A stretch of 64,000 nt of DNA, taken from contig NZ_JBHLWN010000090.1 in NCBI RefSeq assembly GCF_042432825.1, positions 1-64,000 of the forward strand, in the 5' to 3' direction. The DNA is from Gordoniibacillus chartarius. Lineage in GTDB: Bacteria > Bacillota > Bacilli > Paenibacillales > NBRC-103111. The notes below the pieces were generated by a model, which worked only from the letters and a program-made list of their open reading frames with translations, was not told the DNA's origin and searched no databases. Every line of letters begins with the position of its first letter. Within the stretch, counting starts at the first letter, position 1. Below are positions 15,504 to 24,052 of this stretch, piece by piece. Position numbers and translations under genes: made by a program.

Positions 15504-17045
15504 ATGGGTATCGTGATTTATCCGCCAACCATCGACTGGGGTTACATGAAGCAAAGACCCCAGCATGTTATGAGCATGTTCGCCTCTCACGGCATTCCGG
15601 TCCTGTACTTCAACAAACGCAATCAGGAAGGTCCCGTCATTGAAAAGGCGGCTCCGAACTTGTATGTCATTCATCATTTCGAATTTTTCATGCAAGCATT
15701 ATACGGTCAATTGCAGGGCGAACGGCTGCTGTGGTCGTCATGGAGCAAAATGCTGGGTCATGCGTCACGCTTCCGGCCGAACCGAACCGTTTACGACTGC
15801 GTTGACGATTTTCCCGATTGGGAAGCCGATGAGAAGAAGTGGGCGCATGTAGCCGACTTGATCGTGTGTACGGCAGAGCATTTACAGGAAAAAATGCGGG
15901 CGCTGGTTCCGGATAAGCCGAATGTGCTCATTCGCAACGGCTGCGATTGGAACCATTTTGCCGCAAAGCCTTCGGGGCGATCGCCGGCGCTGTCCGCACT
16001 GCCGCCGACTGCCGGCTACCGGATCGGTTATGTAGGGGCGTGGGCGCCATGGGTAGATGAACAATTGGTACGGAAAACGGCAGCCGCCTTCCCCGATTCG
16101 CAGCTCGTCATCGTCGGACCGAAGCTGAGAAGCGATGCGGACGATTTGGGACCTAACGTGTTTAACCTGGGCTATATGGATTACCAGGAGCTGCCGCTTC
16201 TGCTGGCGGGATTGGACGTTTGCCTGATTCCGTTCCGCTTGAACCGGATTACGGAAAGCACGAATCCGATCAAGGTGTACGAGTATTTGGCGGCCGGCAA
16301 GCCGGTCGTATCGACCGGACTGCCGGAGGTGCGCAAGCTGGCGCCGACGGTGAGCGTTGCGGACGATCACGAGAGCTTCATTGAAGCGGTCCGGCTAGCG
16401 CTCACCACGACGCCGGAGGAACGTGAACGGTTGTCCCAGTACGCGAGGTCGTTCAGCTGGGAGCAAAGATTCGACCAAATCCATATGGCGCTGCATGCCC
16501 ATTGTCCCGAGTTTTTCACGCCGGTCTTGGACGCGTCTGCGGTGTCGGCGCTGGACCGGCTTTGCGGTACGTACGCATCGACTTCCAAGAGCTTGCGCCA
16601 CGGCACCGTGAATTCGTATTACCGGAAGATGGCGCTGCCGCAGGATCCGCCGATGATCGGAACGCTGACGGGAGGAGAATATCAGTGTTGCTTCCAGCTG
16701 GATAGCTCGGCGTCGCTGCCGGACTTCGAGAAGGCTTATCTCGAATTCGAAGTCAACGCATCCGAGCAGTCCTCCCGGGAGGCAGTCATTGAGATCGGCG
16801 TCGGGTATACGCCATGGAGCCGTTCGACGTTAACGTACGAGAACAAACCGCCGATGACGACCTTTACGCGCTTTCGGCCTGCCGACTTCGTCAGCGAGAC
16901 GATATCGATTGAGGTGACCTCCTACTTTCGTCAAAACCATCGCCCTTCGTTTCAGCTTCGAACGGATCACAACCAGCTGATCGGCATCGGGCAGGCAAGA
17001 ATGACGTTCATTACCAAAGAGACGCACAACGAGTGGAGGGGATAG
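15504..17045 (+). CDS. GT-B glycosyltransferase with C-terminal DNRLRE-like domain
   Basis: A 513-residue protein. The glycosyltransferase part (1 to about 350) opens with YPPTIDWGYMKQRPQHVM, has YVGAWAPWVDE near residue 180 and the donor-site block ESTNPIKVYEYLAAGKPVVS near 252. Residues about 365-510 resemble a DNRLRE-type beta-sandwich (AYLEFEVNA ... LTYENKPPM ... SYFRQNHRPSFQLRT), a module usually found on secreted or surface proteins. The start at 15504 is chosen because GGCGAGG precedes it and the N-terminus then matches the paralogue at 18054-19058. The next gene begins 2 bp after its stop. It probably transfers sugar onto a spore-surface glycan. Confidence 0.83.
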   Translation: MGIVIYPPTIDWGYMKQRPQHVMSMFASHGIPVLYFNKRNQEGPVIEKAAPNLYVIHHFEFFMQALYGQLQGERLLWSSWSKMLGHASRFRPNRTVYDCVDDFPDWEADEKKWAHVADLIVCTAEHLQEKMRALVPDKPNVLIRNGCDWNHFAAKPSGRSPALSALPPTAGYRIGYVGAWAPWVDEQLVRKTAAAFPDSQLVIVGPKLRSDADDLGPNVFNLGYMDYQELPLLLAGLDVCLIPFRLNRITESTNPIKVYEYLAAGKPVVSTGLPEVRKLAPTVSVADDHESFIEAVRLALTTTPEERERLSQYARSFSWEQRFDQIHMALHAHCPEFFTPVLDASAVSALDRLCGTYASTSKSLRHGTVNSYYRKMALPQDPPMIGTLTGGEYQCCFQLDSSASLPDFEKAYLEFEVNASEQSSREAVIEIGVGYTPWSRSTLTYENKPPMTTFTRFRPADFVSETISIEVTSYFRQNHRPSFQLRTDHNQLIGIGQARMTFITKETHNEWRG

Positions 17046-17046
17046 T

Positions 17047-18057
17047 GTGAATCTGTGTGTTTGCGGATATTACGGGTTCGGCAATTTCGGGGATGAATTG
17101 TTTCTGCGCACGCTGGCCCAGCAATTTCCGGAGGATGCCGTGTTTCCGTACTCTCCGCTCGTGGACATCGCTCAGGTGGATGCGGTCATTATCGGCGGCG
17201 GCGATTTAATTACGCCGTACCATTACAACAACTATTACTTTCCGGAGGCTTTGAGAGGATTGCCTACGTGGGTGTACGGCGTCGGCATCGTCGATTTTTA
17301 CCCGGAAAACACGTGGCCCGCGGCAGCGGTGAACCGGTATCGCGAGCGGCTGCAGGAAACGAACGGATTGTACCTGAGGGACGAATGGTCCGTACAAACC
17401 GCAAGAAGCCATTCGTTTCATTCCGCCGTCGAGCTGGTGCCGGATATCGCTTTCAGCTACAAGGAGCCCCGATACCCGTTCCGCTTCTCCGCTTCCAAAA
17501 AGACGGTCGGCGTGTGCGTGTTTGCCTATGACGATTTTCCCTTCGATTCGTTCGTGAAGCTGCTGGGCGAAATCTCGCGGCAAAATCTTGCTCTCGTGCT
17601 GATTCCCGTCGTTCATCATGTGAACAATCCGTATACGGATCTCGCCGTGTGTGCACGGATCCGGGATGCGGTGAAGGACGCTCATCCTGCGGCGGACATC
17701 GTCGTTGCGGAGGCGGCGACCGATCTTGATATTACGTATCGCTGCCTCCAGTCAGTCGATTATTTGATATCGTTCAAGCTGCACCCGGCTCTCGTCGCCT
17801 TGCGCGGCGGCGTTCCCGTCCTGTCGCTCAGCAAAATGGGCAAGGTCAGAAGCCTGCTCCGGTCGCTCGGACTGTCCGCTTATTTCGCCGATTACGAAGC
17901 GCCGCATTCCGTGCTGGCCGACCGGGTGGAGATGCTGCTAAGCCAAGGGAAGGCCGATGTCGATCGCGTGCTGCCGCTGATCCGCGATAAAGAAACGACA
18001 GGAACGGCTAAGCTGCAGTCGCTGCGGGAGCAGATTCGGGCGGTATGCGGCCGTTAA
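17047..18057 (+). CDS. polysaccharide pyruvyl transferase family protein
   Basis: A 336-residue protein of the CsaB/WcaK-like family. YYGFGNFGDELFLRTLAQ (8-25) and IIGGGDLITPY (57-67) are the N-terminal signature, and ISFKLHPALVALRGGVPVLSLS (about 239-260) is the C-terminal one. Members transfer pyruvate from phosphoenolpyruvate to sugars as ketals. GTG start 2 bp after the upstream stop, so it is co-transcribed with the glycosyltransferase. Possible roles are pyruvylating a spore-surface glycan or the SLH-binding wall polymer. The stop overlaps that of the convergent gene at 18054. Confidence 0.83.
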   Translation: MNLCVCGYYGFGNFGDELFLRTLAQQFPEDAVFPYSPLVDIAQVDAVIIGGGDLITPYHYNNYYFPEALRGLPTWVYGVGIVDFYPENTWPAAAVNRYRERLQETNGLYLRDEWSVQTARSHSFHSAVELVPDIAFSYKEPRYPFRFSASKKTVGVCVFAYDDFPFDSFVKLLGEISRQNLALVLIPVVHHVNNPYTDLAVCARIRDAVKDAHPAADIVVAEAATDLDITYRCLQSVDYLISFKLHPALVALRGGVPVLSLSKMGKVRSLLRSLGLSAYFADYEAPHSVLADRVEMLLSQGKADVDRVLPLIRDKETTGTAKLQSLREQIRAVCGR

Positions 18058-19058
18058 CCGAATAGGAACGCTTCAATCTCTTGTACGCGGTGGGCCCACG
18101 TGTTGCAAAGCGCGAACCGCTTGCGCGCTTCTCTGTCTCCGGCATCCTGCAGACGCTCTAACGTAAGGCGGTGGAAATCCGCCGCATCCGCCGCTGTGTC
18201 CACATACGGCATCATCATGCGGCACTCCGGCAAGCTTGTGGAAACCACGGGAATGCCCGCGGCGAGGTATTCGTAGGCCTTAACCGGATTCGTAGCGAGC
18301 GTGACGGCCGTCAGACGGAACGGGATCAGTCCGACGGACAATCGCCGGAGGTAGGAGGAGAGCTGCCGGTGCGGCTTCATGCCCAGAAACCGGATTCCGG
18401 AACGATACGGCGCAAACGGTCTACCGAACTCCGGCCCAATGACAACGATTTGAGCCTGCCGCTGCAGCCTTGCCGTGTACAGAAGCAAATTCGGATTGAC
18501 CCACGGAGCCCAAGCTCCGATATAACCTATCGTCGGGCCGGCCGGAAGGTCGGCCGGCGTCATTGCCGCATCGTCTTCATTCGGCAGATGAAGCCCCATA
18601 TCGAGGTCGTAGGCGTTGCGGACGAGCGCCAAGCGTTTTCCCGGATATCGGCCGTCCAGACGTTCCCTTAACCTCTCCGAAGTACATACCACAGCGTCGG
18701 CGCAAGCGGCCATCTCCCGTTCGTACGGCGCCCATTCCGCAAACTCGTCCACACAATCATACACGATCAGATCCGGATCATATTGACGAAGCGACGAAGC
18801 CAATTGGGGCAGCGAGCACCAGACGATAACGGGAGCTTGCAGCCGCGCTTTGGCTGGCTTCCATTCGCGCTCCAGCCAGCGTTCATGATGCTTCACAATA
18901 AATAGCCCGGGCTCGATTTCCTCGGCGGGGGCATCCTCTAAAGTCCGGTTGCAGTAGTATACGGTATGGCCGGCTCTTGCAAAATATTTCATCAATTGCT
19001 GCGGCCGCTGCATCATCCAATCCCAATCGATCGTCGGGGGATATACAAGGATTGCCAT
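18054..19058 (-). CDS. GT-B glycosyltransferase, paralogue of the 15504-17045 product
   Basis: A 334-residue glycosyltransferase. It starts MAILVYPPTIDWDWMMQRPQ, shares YDCVDEFAEW, IGYIGAWAPWVNPNLL and ATNPVKAYEYLAAGIPVVSTS with the paralogue, and ends without the DNRLRE-like extension. The ATG at 19058 has GGAAGGTGATC upstream; the 13 extra residues from the earlier start codon at 19097 are not supported. It converges on the pyruvyl-transferase gene and the two stops share the palindrome TTAA. Probably part of the same spore-surface glycan pathway. Confidence 0.85.
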   Translation of the reverse strand: MAILVYPPTIDWDWMMQRPQQLMKYFARAGHTVYYCNRTLEDAPAEEIEPGLFIVKHHERWLEREWKPAKARLQAPVIVWCSLPQLASSLRQYDPDLIVYDCVDEFAEWAPYEREMAACADAVVCTSERLRERLDGRYPGKRLALVRNAYDLDMGLHLPNEDDAAMTPADLPAGPTIGYIGAWAPWVNPNLLLYTARLQRQAQIVVIGPEFGRPFAPYRSGIRFLGMKPHRQLSSYLRRLSVGLIPFRLTAVTLATNPVKAYEYLAAGIPVVSTSLPECRMMMPYVDTAADAADFHRLTLERLQDAGDREARKRFALCNTWAHRVQEIEAFLFG

Positions 19059-19181
19059 CTGATCACCTTCCGTTCGTTGTTGACCGGCTACAAGCACATT
19101 GTATGTCGCATCGTCGGAACACGCACCAGGATTGGGCTGCGGTCATAAGCTATGGCGAATGACAAGATTGAAGGAGCGGGA

Positions 19182-20450
19182 ATGGTGGACGTACTTCTGA
19201 TCGGCAGCGGGAGAAGCTGGGAGCTTGAGCTGACGGCATCCAGCGTTCGCGCTGCGCTGCCACAAGCTCAACTGCACATTATCGATGAGGCCTTCGAGCG
19301 GTGTCCGGCAGACCGAATCAACGGTCTCATGCACTCGCTTAACGTACCTTATTGGCTGACTGTGCAGGCCGGAACGACGCTGACAGGGGTTATCCAGGAC
19401 GAGCTTGAGCGCGCCATACGGACGCTGGAGCGAGGGGAACGGACCGGCTGGATCATGCTCGGGGACGGTCAGGAAGCGATCGTATGGAAGCGTGAATGTG
19501 TGCGGAGCGGCTTGACGAACGGCTTTGCGGGCCGGCCGTTCCTGCCGTTTCCCCGCTGGATGCTGCACGATAAACAACTGCAATGCGCCCGCCTCGGCTG
19601 GCACGGTCTGACGCTGTCCGGGGACGGTGTTCGGCAGGGGAGCAAGCGGGAGCGCCGGGACGGCACGGCCGAGGAGCGGGAGCTGATCGCACCGATTCTG
19701 GAGCGGGCGCCGACATTGTGGGGAGGGGAACAACCGGACATCAGCGTCGTACTGTGCACGCATAACGAAGCCGATTATATCCCTTGGGCGATACGCAGCG
19801 TAATGGCGCAAACTTGCCCGGCGTGGGAGCTGATCATTGTCGACGACGGCTCGACGGACGGTACTCGGGAACGCATCGACGCACTGCTGGCGGATTCCCG
19901 TGTGTTCTATGTACGTATGAACGCGAACCAGGGCAAATCCAGCTGTTTGAACCGCGCGCTTCAGGATGCGCGAGGCCGCTGGCTTCTGGAGCTGGATGCG
20001 GACGATTGGCTTGCCCCCGGCTGCTTGGAGGCTTTGCGTACGGCGGCAGCGTCAGGACGGGACGATATCGCCATGTGGTACGGCGACTGCCATGAATGGG
20101 CCGAGCTGAGCGGTCTGGCGCTTCGGTATAAAGGTGTGCGGCGGGCACCGGCTGCATGGGACAGACGGCATTTTCTCGAGAAGGCCGTTCCAATCGCTCC
20201 CCGCCTGTATGACACGGAGGCGATTCGGCGTCTTGGCGGCTGGACCGTAGAAGACCCGTCGAACGGGAGGCTGTACGAAGATTTCTGGATGATCGCCAAG
20301 CTCGCGGATCGATTCCGCCTCGCTTATGTCGATCTACCGCTCTATCACCGCAGATTGCGCTCCTCCAGCATTACGCAGCGTCACCGGGAAGCGTACCCGG
20401 CGTGGAAGCAGTGGCTGGAAGAGAAGTCCGGACGGAAGCGGTCCGAATGA
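19182..20450 (+). CDS. family 2 glycosyltransferase with extra N-terminal domain
   Basis: A 422-residue protein. The GT-A domain starts near residue 185 with ISVVLCTHNEADYIPWAIRS, followed by ELIIVDDGSTDGT and ELDADDW, where DAD is the metal-binding DxD-like motif. The C-terminal part (RLYEDFWMIAKLADRF, LPLYHRRL) fits acceptor-side GT2 loops. The first 180 residues are not recognised; FPFPRWMLHDKQL-like content suggests a small separate domain. The ATG at 19182 has AAGGAG 5 nt upstream; the frame is open to 19152. It is flanked by a 17-bp perfect-stem terminator. Confidence 0.85.
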   Translation: MVDVLLIGSGRSWELELTASSVRAALPQAQLHIIDEAFERCPADRINGLMHSLNVPYWLTVQAGTTLTGVIQDELERAIRTLERGERTGWIMLGDGQEAIVWKRECVRSGLTNGFAGRPFLPFPRWMLHDKQLQCARLGWHGLTLSGDGVRQGSKRERRDGTAEERELIAPILERAPTLWGGEQPDISVVLCTHNEADYIPWAIRSVMAQTCPAWELIIVDDGSTDGTRERIDALLADSRVFYVRMNANQGKSSCLNRALQDARGRWLLELDADDWLAPGCLEALRTAAASGRDDIAMWYGDCHEWAELSGLALRYKGVRRAPAAWDRRHFLEKAVPIAPRLYDTEAIRRLGGWTVEDPSNGRLYEDFWMIAKLADRFRLAYVDLPLYHRRLRSSSITQRHREAYPAWKQWLEEKSGRKRSE

Positions 20451-20455
20451 AGCGT

Positions 20456-20495
20456 TACGAACAGGGGGAGCTGCCGCAAGCTCCCCCTGTTCGTA
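20456..20495. terminator. bidirectional terminator, 17-bp perfect stem
   Basis: TACGAACAGGGGGAGCT, loop GCCGCA, then the exact complement. It lies between convergent genes ending at 20450 (+) and 20513 (-). It lacks a long T-tract in either direction. Confidence 0.7.
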
Positions 20496-20512
20496 CGGTG
20501 CGTTACTAAAGG

Positions 20513-20722
20513 TCAATCCAATTGGGGCTGCGGCAAGACCCGGACATATTCAATTTGTCCGATCAAGATGTTCGTAAGTACGGCCGTGTAGTAGCCTTGC
20601 GCGACGTTAACGGTGATATAGCCGCTGCCGACGAAAGCCAGCTGACCCGTGAAAAATTCATTGGTCAGGAACACCTCGACCGTACGCCCTACATAACCAG
20701 CCATAAGCTCTTCAAAATTCAT
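20513..20722 (-). CDS. small DUF2642-like protein, probable spore-associated
   Basis: A 69-residue protein, MNFEELMAGYVGRTVEVFLT at the start. The pattern of a short helix, then G-x-T-V-E-V, G-x-L-x-x-V-G-x-G-Y-I-T-V and a final I-x-Y-V-R-V strand is that of the Sm-like DUF2642 barrel. AAGGAGG precedes the ATG. It starts 25 bp after the larger DUF2642-like gene and is probably co-transcribed. A spore-coat role is inferred from family distribution and neighbours. Confidence 0.72.
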   Translation of the reverse strand: MNFEELMAGYVGRTVEVFLTNEFFTGQLAFVGSGYITVNVAQGYYTAVLTNILIGQIEYVRVLPQPQLD

Positions 20723-20747
20723 GAATGAAAGCCTCCTTGATCAATCG

Positions 20748-21149
20748 TTAGATGACGGCCTGGATTTGCACGATAGGGACCACGGCGATGCTGCCGGACG
20801 GCTCCAGAATCTGAATGACGTCGGTGCCGAGAATTTGCAGCGTGCCGCTGATCGCCCCTGCGTCCGTTACGACGGTTACCGTTTCTCCGACACGATCCTC
20901 CAGCAGGTCGACAATCGGCCCGGTTCCCGGATTCGCTGCTTGATCGGTTAACGATACGGTGTAGCCGGTGGTGTCCGAGCTTTGAAATTGGATGGTGAAC
21001 TGTTCCTCCAGCAAATAAGAGATGCATTGTGCGATATCCATCCCACGCAAATTCACTTCGGGAGTGAAGCCGAAGCTTGAGACGGCCGTTACCGGGATTT
21101 TGCCTTTAAGATGGTTGTACGTGCCTCTCAATACGATCGTTCTTGCCAT
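20748..21149 (-). CDS. two-part DUF2642-like protein, probable spore-associated
   Basis: A 133-residue protein. Residues 1-70 (MARTIVLRGTYNHLKGKIPV ... DIAQCISYLLEEQFTIQF) are not recognised. Residues 75-133 (IVDLLEDRVGETVTVVTDAG, GTLQILGTDVIQIL, VVPIVQIQAVI) follow the DUF2642 barrel pattern. AGGAGGAAAAGG precedes the ATG. It is in a probable operon with the 69-residue protein downstream. Confidence 0.72.
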   Translation of the reverse strand: MARTIVLRGTYNHLKGKIPVTAVSSFGFTPEVNLRGMDIAQCISYLLEEQFTIQFQSSDTTGYTVSLTDQAANPGTGPIVDLLEDRVGETVTVVTDAGAISGTLQILGTDVIQILEPSGSIAVVPIVQIQAVI

Positions 21150-21281
21150 TCCTTTTCCTCCTCTTATCCCGATGGTTCATCAGGAATTTGCGCTCATCGG
21201 CGCAATCCGTTCATCTTATTCCAGAAAAAATCGCTAAGTATGGATGAATATCGTTGTCGCGTAAAAAATAACTCATTTGTT

Positions 21282-21896
21282 TCACGGGACTTGGAACAAA
21301 GCCGACCACGCCGCATCGGATCCCCGCCAGTCCGCTCCCTTCGGAAGCGTTACGGCGGCAACATGGTCAAGCCCCCAGCTTTCGGGTACGGTATCCCGCC
21401 GGGAAGGATCTTCGTGCGTATTGACGGCAAGCAGCAAGTAATCCGGAGTGCGGATCAGCGAATGGAGCGCCTGCTGAAGCGCAGCGGCCTGCTCCTTCGT
21501 CATTTGCGTCCGCACCAGCAGCAAGGAAGGACTTTGTTCCAGCGCTTGAATGAGGCGTTCGGAACGGCGGTCGATTTTCCGCTTGAATTCGTCATGCGTT
21601 CGCTGCCACTCGCCCTCGGGCTGTGTAAACGGGAAGTCGTGATACGAATCGATCGTGTACACCGTATCTCTAATGACATAATGCCGATGCGCCCGACCGA
21701 TGAGCTGCATGCTGGAAAGCTCCATAAATCCGTGAAAACGTAGCTGAAGCAGCTTGACCAAGCCGGGTACGGAGGAAGAAATAAACCAGTCGAGCGGACC
21801 GGCTTCCCGGCGCAGCTTCATTCGGCGCAGCTGGTAGGCCGCTTGGCATGAAGAACCGAGACTGAAGATATCTTGATATTGGTGGAGTGCTTTCAT
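21282..21896 (-). CDS. DUF1796 family putative cysteine peptidase
   Basis: A 204-residue protein with the DUF1796 opening IFSLGSSCQAAYQLRRMKLR followed by AGPLDWFISS, where Cys is the predicted nucleophile. Further blocks are HDFPF and LLLVRTQMTKEQ. The family is a predicted papain-like fold common in coat and glycan clusters of Bacillota; no activity has been assigned with certainty. The ATG at 21896 has GGGAGG 11 nt upstream; a TTG at 21917 is an alternative. It lies upstream of and in line with the DUF2642-like pair. Confidence 0.75.
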   Translation of the reverse strand: MKALHQYQDIFSLGSSCQAAYQLRRMKLRREAGPLDWFISSSVPGLVKLLQLRFHGFMELSSMQLIGRAHRHYVIRDTVYTIDSYHDFPFTQPEGEWQRTHDEFKRKIDRRSERLIQALEQSPSLLLVRTQMTKEQAAALQQALHSLIRTPDYLLLAVNTHEDPSRRDTVPESWGLDHVAAVTLPKGADWRGSDAAWSALFQVP

Positions 21897-22059
21897 AGAC
21901 TTGCATTCCTCCCTCAAGGTGAAAATATATAGACGCCATGAAGAAGCGGTGTCAGGAAGCTACTTCCTACTGTATGTAGAATACGAGAGTTGGTGCGGGC
22001 AATTGGGAGGGTGCGATTCGTCACGGTTGCTGGTATGATGAGAGCAAGGAGGAGAGGGG

Positions 22060-22487
22060 ATGGATACATTCGTGCAAAAAAAACGCCTGGCCATCGTCAC
22101 CGACTTCGACGGCACGCTCATGGAGCAGGACGTCGGCGATGAGCTGATGGAGGCGCTGAAGGTAAGCGAGCATCCGGCGGTGAGGGCCGTTTCGGCGCGC
22201 TTCGCGCGGCGCGAAATCGGCTACTACGACTGGATCGAATGAAGGAGGCCGGCTGGCAAGTCATCTATATCGGTGACGGCTCAAGCGATGTGTATGGATC
22301 GGCATTCGCCGACTGGACTTTCGCCCGGGCGTATTTGGCGCGGCAGCTGCAGCAATCGGGAGAGCCGGCCTTTGCATTCGAGACGTTCCATGACGTTCTG
22401 GAGGTGCTCCGGCCGAACATCGAATCGTTCAGGATGGGGACGATGCCGGGGCGCAGCCGCGGCGATCATCCGTTTTGCAGCTTTTAA
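22060..22487 (+). pseudogene. MtnX-like HAD phosphatase, internal deletion and frameshift
   Basis: The N-terminal piece (22060-22242) has the HAD nucleophile motif VTDFDGTLMEQDVGDELMEA and then ends at TGA after GYYDWIE. The next frame (from 22239) resumes with KEAGWQVIYIGDGSSDVYGS and FADWTFARAYLARQL, the C-terminal HAD block. A whole enzyme of this family has about 220-235 residues, and roughly 100 residues from the middle, including the cap and the conserved Lys region, are missing. The join is at about 22239-22242. The product would not be a working phosphatase. Confidence 0.78.
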
Positions 22488-22696
22488 TGAGGCAGATGCT
22501 GCTGCAGCGTTTGGACGAGCTCCTGCTTGGTTTCATCGCCGGTATGCTGCCATATTAATTCAAACAGAACGCCTAGACCCGGCAGCACACGCTCTTCGGC
22601 GCCGATGGAATCGTCGATCACATCGCGCAGCTCCTCCGGCGTCTTGTCCTGCATGCGTTGAATGATAGCTTGTCTCAGGTTAAGGGTGATAGGCAT
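22484..22696 (-). CDS. sspI: small acid-soluble spore protein SspI
   Basis: A 70-residue protein: LNLRQAIIQRMQDKTPEEL followed by EERVLPGLGVLFELIWQH, the conserved core of SspI, a minor spore-core protein made in the forespore. The ATG at 22696 has GAGGAG 8 nt upstream; the open frame back to 22771 is not supported. CATATAA about 20 bp upstream of the start resembles a sigma G -10. It is divergent from the YsgA-type methyltransferase, the same pairing as in Bacillus subtilis. Confidence 0.92.
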   Translation of the reverse strand: MPITLNLRQAIIQRMQDKTPEELRDVIDDSIGAEERVLPGLGVLFELIWQHTGDETKQELVQTLQQHLPH

Positions 22697-22895
22697 GTCG
22701 GCAACTCCTCGCTTTATATGTACTTGTCGGATTGCATCCGTCTTAGGATGCCCGGAGGAAGAGGATTTCATGCTGCAAAATCCCTGACCTGAGATCGATC
22801 GCCAGCCGGTGCGGTATTTGGATTATTGCGGCGGCCATGAGGTATAATGGGGGCATTCGGATTTTCTGCGACGTAGGGAAGGTGTGAAGCAAGCC

Positions 22896-23735
22896 ATGGC
22901 TACGGAAATATTATCGGCACAGAACCCGCGGGTGAAAGAATGGGCGCAGCTGCTGGAACGGAAAGGACGCGACCGCCAGCAGCGGTATTTGATCGAAGGC
23001 CCGCATCTCGTCGAGGAAGCGCTGAAGTACCATGCACCGGTGACGACTGTGGTGTTTTCGCTCGATAAAGGATTACCGCCAGGGATCCGCGAGCAGGGCG
23101 CCTCTGCGGGGATCGAATGGGTCGGCGCCAGCGAAGCGGTGCTCGCGAAGCTGGCCGACACGCAGACGCCGCAGGGCATCGTCGCCGTAGTTGAGCGCAC
23201 GGCGGCACAGGCGGCGTCTCTTGTCGGCGGAGCGGGGGCCGGGAACGGGGACGGCGGCGGTCGCAGCCCGCTCGTCATCGTCCTCGACGCCGTGCAGGAT
23301 CCCGGCAACGTCGGCACGATCATCCGCGGCGCCGATGCGGTAGGAGCGGACGCCGTCGTTCTCGGCCGCGGCACCGCCGATCTGTATAACCCGAAGACGA
23401 TCCGGTCGACGATGGGCTCGCTATTTCACCTGCCGATCGTCGAGGCGGATCTTGGCGAGCTGCTGCCGCTGGCTCGAAGAGTCGGCGCCCGTATCGTCGG
23501 GACGAGCCTGCAGGCGAACCGGTCGTGCTACGAGGCCGACCTGACGCAGCCGACCTGGCTCGTCTTCGGCAACGAGGGCAAGGGAATGTCCGGGGCCGTT
23601 GCGGCGCTCGTGACCGACCCTGTCATTATCCCGATGCACGGGAAAGCCGAGTCGCTCAATGTGGCGATGGCGGCGACGGTGCTGATGTTTGAGGCGGCGC
23701 GGCAGCGGGGGATTGCCCGAACCGGATCGGGATGA
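22896..23735 (+). CDS. ysgA: TrmH/SpoU-family RNA 2'-O-methyltransferase
   Basis: A 279-residue protein. The N-terminal substrate-binding domain (RQQRYLIEGPHLVEEAL) is joined by a Gly-rich linker to the SPOUT knot domain with VLDAVQDPGNVGTIIRGADA (motif 1), LVFGNEGKGMS (motif 2) and IIPMHGKAESLNVAMAATVL (motif 3). It transfers methyl from SAM to a ribose 2'-OH of rRNA or tRNA; the exact target is not assigned here. The ATG at 22896 follows GGAAGGTG. In Bacillus pheST comes next, but here a sugar-uptake region follows. Confidence 0.9.
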   Translation: MATEILSAQNPRVKEWAQLLERKGRDRQQRYLIEGPHLVEEALKYHAPVTTVVFSLDKGLPPGIREQGASAGIEWVGASEAVLAKLADTQTPQGIVAVVERTAAQAASLVGGAGAGNGDGGGRSPLVIVLDAVQDPGNVGTIIRGADAVGADAVVLGRGTADLYNPKTIRSTMGSLFHLPIVEADLGELLPLARRVGARIVGTSLQANRSCYEADLTQPTWLVFGNEGKGMSGAVAALVTDPVIIPMHGKAESLNVAMAATVLMFEAARQRGIARTGSG

Positions 23736-23764
23736 ATCGCGGTAATGTGATGCTTCCCAAACAA

Positions 23765-23818
23765 CAGACTGGCATTGCTCGGTTTTCATACCGATCGATT
23801 GCCCAGTCTTTTTTTCTT
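23765..23818 (+). terminator. terminator after the methyltransferase gene
   Basis: AGACTGG (23768 region) pairs with CCAGTCT just before TTTTTTTC; an inner CGG/CCG stem lies within the long loop. Confidence 0.8.
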
Positions 23819-23854
23819 CCCAAAAGAGGAATGGATCGGGTTGCAGCCATTTAG

Positions 23855-23937
23855 CTTAAAAATGACATGGTTTAAACTTAAAAACGCCCCTTTGTGCGAT
23901 TGTCAGCCTGATCGTATAGTGAATGTAAGCGAATACA
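23855..23937 (+). promoter_or_regulatory. promoter block of the kinase/regulator operon, duplicated at 27538
   Basis: The direct repeats CTTAAAAATGAC (23855) and CTTAAAAACGCC (23877) lie 22 bp apart, followed by CCCTTTG, a -10 TATAGT (23915-23920) and TGTAAGCGAATACA (23924-23937). The last element is one base from the CcpA cre consensus. The repeats fit paired half-sites for an AraC-type activator acting at a promoter without a good -35. The same order recurs before the permease gene at 27660. Confidence 0.65.
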
Positions 23938-24052
23938 ACGCAAACAGGATTGTCTATGTATTTTTCATAATATGGAAATAATAGGTATTCGCGTTGTTTC
24001 ATTCGTACAAGTAAAATAAAAGGAGACGCCATATAACCGGGGAAGTGCGTAA

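Noticed and set aside
23736..24052. T-box leader as found before pheS after ysgA in Bacillus
   Set aside because: No T-box core or specifier structure was recognised and the next gene is a histidine kinase, not pheS.
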